From Avena insularis (lineage: Eukaryota; Streptophyta; Magnoliopsida; Poales; Poaceae), in assembly GCA_023614405.1 (NCBI GenBank), contig JAJUPC010000040.1:1240001-1304000 (forward strand): 64,000 nt of DNA, given 5' to 3'. Positions 62,068 to 64,000 of this stretch are shown here, piece by piece. The first letter of the stretch is position 1, and the number at the start of each line of letters is the position of its first letter. The notes beneath the pieces were generated by a model, which did no database searches, was not told where the DNA came from, and saw nothing but the letters and a program-made list of their open reading frames with translations. A program made the position numbers and the translations under genes.

Positions 62068-63254
62068 CATTATTCCTATGGCATCATGAGGCATTTTATC
62101 ATCTGAATCAACACGCCCCCCTTGGGGACCATCATATTCTTTGAAAGTCACACTACTAGATTCCATGATAGCTCCGGAGAGCTTATCATAGATTCTATAA
62201 GTGTGAGATTCGAGACCATAGCCAACAAAAATACCCTCTAATGCTTTGGAATCGAATTTGGACAAGCGAACACCCTTTATCAGGTAGAAACACTTACAAC
62301 CGAACACCTAGAAGTAAGATACATTGGGCTTGTTACCGGTAAGTATTTCATATGGAGTCTTGATCAATTCTTTGCGGAGGTAGAGCCGGTTTGATGCATG
62401 GAAAGCGGTGGAGATTGCTTTGGCCCAAAAGTTGTATGGAGATTTAAACTGCCAACATGGTTCTAGCCATATCAATAAAGTCCGGTTCTTCCTCTTGGAT
62501 ACACCATTTTGTTGAGGAGTATATGCAGTGGAATATTGGTGTTTTATCACCTCATCACTAAGAAATCCATTCTAGGTGTAGTTCTTGAACTTGGTGCCGT
62601 TGTCACTTCTTATAATCAATACGGGAAGATTTCATTGACGTTGAACCATGTTGATGAAGTCGATGAAGTGCTCTTGGGTCTCACTTTTCAACTTGAAGAA
62701 ATATACCCATGAGTATCTTGAATAGTCATTAACAATCACAAAAGAATATTTCTTCCCACCAAGACTTGCATGAGATGGAGGACCAAAGAGATCCACATGA
62801 AGGAGCTCCAAGATCTTCTTGGACTTGATTTGGTTATTTGGCTTGTGGGGAGAATCATGCATCTTTCCTTCAACACAATCCTTGCAAACACGATCTTTGG
62901 CAAAGGAAACATTTTATTTTAGTCCAACAATATGGCCATCCTTGTGGAGACTTTGCAAAGTTCTCATGTTGACATGGGCTGAGCGATGCCATAACCAACC
63001 CACATTGGCCTTCCCGAATAAGCACATCGCACTTGTAGTGGTTTGCCCCAAAAGTCCACCACATACAAGTCATTTCGGCGTAAAGTTTACCTTGAGATAC
63101 TTGCTCCACATGAGAACCACAATATCATCATCAATAAAGATGGCAAAGCCCATCTTTCCAAGAGCATGGAATGAAATTAAATTATAACCAAGGGTCTCAA
63201 CAATCATGACGCCCACAGTGTAATATAGGCAACACAACACCGGATTTTTCAATC
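62068..63254 (-). pseudogene. Element F integrase (SIRE/Maximus-lineage Copia, broken)
   Basis: Read on the minus strand, it begins with ETLGYNLISFHALGKMGF (about 63200), then a zinc finger with LWHR.AHVNMRTLQ and CKDCVEGK. The catalytic core has LHVDLFGPPSHASLGGKKYS (first Asp) and IRSDNGTKFKNYT (second Asp, after a TGA). The third catalytic residue, normally Glu in ERKNRT, reads Lys (VSKRKNRT, 62494-62496). Stops also lie at about 62308 and in the stretch 62570-62632. The C-terminal block FGCKCFYLIKGVRLSKFDSK leads to the junction with G, where the frame continues into 37383. This is the upstream half of the same pol as 35290-37383. Confidence 0.87.
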
Positions 63255-63259
63255 CTAGA

Positions 63260-64000
63260 TGCCTGTTATGCCATACATCGTAATCCCAGGATTACCATTT
63301 TTGCGAAGACATAACAAAATTGGATACCATAGTACATCATCCATTACAAAGCGATACATAAGTTCTTACACAAATAGGGATCTCATGATCCAGCTTCTTA
63401 ATACAACATCAAGCGTGAATACGGAATAATAACGGTAGCGTAGGGCGACTCCATCTTGAGGTCACAAGGCAATGGAGATGATCCTGGTTGTCGTAACCTT
63501 CCGGGTCCATCTTCCGTGTACTCCTCTTCATATTCGGACATGGGAATAGCCGGGGACCAAGCCATGAGTACTCTTTAAGTACTACAAACTAATACTAATA
63601 GGTAAAGGTTTTTTGGATAATAGGACACTAGGCTCTAGGGTTGTTTTGCAAAAAGATTTATCTCTACTAAGTTCTAAAGCTAGTCGCAATTTTATAACTC
63701 CTAGCTGGGAACTTGTATTTCATATCACAACTCTGTTGTGGTCGAGTCAAAGTCTTGGTTCATTTCACGGTCATTTTGAAAAGTCGACCGAGAACGATGG
63801 GTCACTCCAATCGTCCATAATCATGACGCCAGCTATTCGAATAGTTTGACACTCTGCAGAGATTGTACACTTTCACCACAACATTCGATACATCCCAGAA
63901 CAAATCCTGAATTCACCATACTCGATGTGGATAATCAATCCTAACCTTTTCGATTACCGCAGCCTAGTATAAGCACCTCTCCGTGAGTTTGGCCTCCCAA
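63260..64000 (-). mobile_element. Element I: unidentified repeat, probably an LTR, truncated by window edge
   Basis: The pol sequence of F ends near 63254 and an unrelated sequence starts TGCCTGTTATGCCATACATC. TG at a break in a coding frame suggests the edge of an inserted LTR, read on the minus strand. The would-be target copy is CTAGA (63255-63259), but the other end is outside the window, so this is unproven. No frame in it is recognisable. I do not name a family. Confidence 0.45.

Overview
This window is repeat-filled plant DNA, almost certainly from a Triticeae grass (wheat, Aegilops, barley or rye). The main evidence is three copies of a Copia element whose LTRs begin TGTTGGAATTATGCCC or TGTTGGAGATATGCCC, the signature of the Angela/BARE1/WIS group. 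I see no host protein gene, no tRNA or rRNA gene and no CRISPR. Nearly every base can be assigned to LTR retrotransposons nested up to four levels deep. Letters A-I are my own labels.

Layout. The oldest layer is F, a minus-strand Copia element of the SIRE/Maximus lineage. It survives as pieces at 62068-63254 (integrase), 35290-37383 (RT and RNase H), 33105-35289 and 25511-25821 (3' region with an additional ORF). Four insertions split F. A is an Angela-like Copia on the minus strand (window start to 25510); its far LTR runs off the left edge. D is a non-autonomous element on the minus strand (25827-33099, TSD CCTCT). G is a gag-only Gypsy-type element with 4.4-kb LTRs on the minus strand (37384-62067). 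I is an unidentified LTR-like sequence from about 63260 to the right edge. Further elements sit inside these. B is an Angela-like Copia on the plus strand, inserted in A (4340-21772, TSD CTTCG). C is a diverged Angela relative on the minus strand, inserted in the 3' LTR of B (12258-21091, TSD GGACC). H is a Tekay-like chromovirus on the plus strand, inserted in the 5' LTR of G (44131-58265, TSD GAGAT).

Function. A, B and C encode remnants of one gag-protease-integrase-RT-RNase H frame. H encodes gag-protease-RT-RNase H-integrase-chromodomain. G keeps only gag, and D keeps only a conserved protein of unknown role, so both would need enzymes supplied in trans. All coding regions carry stops or frameshifts, so nothing here looks autonomously mobile as written.

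The most useful points for follow-up are the gag-only element with giant LTRs (G), the conserved non-gag/pol frame in D, the additional ORF behind pol in F, and the uneven divergence between LTR pairs. In C, G and H that divergence is concentrated in GC-rich, CG-bearing stretches and includes many indels, which may reflect consensus error rather than decay.
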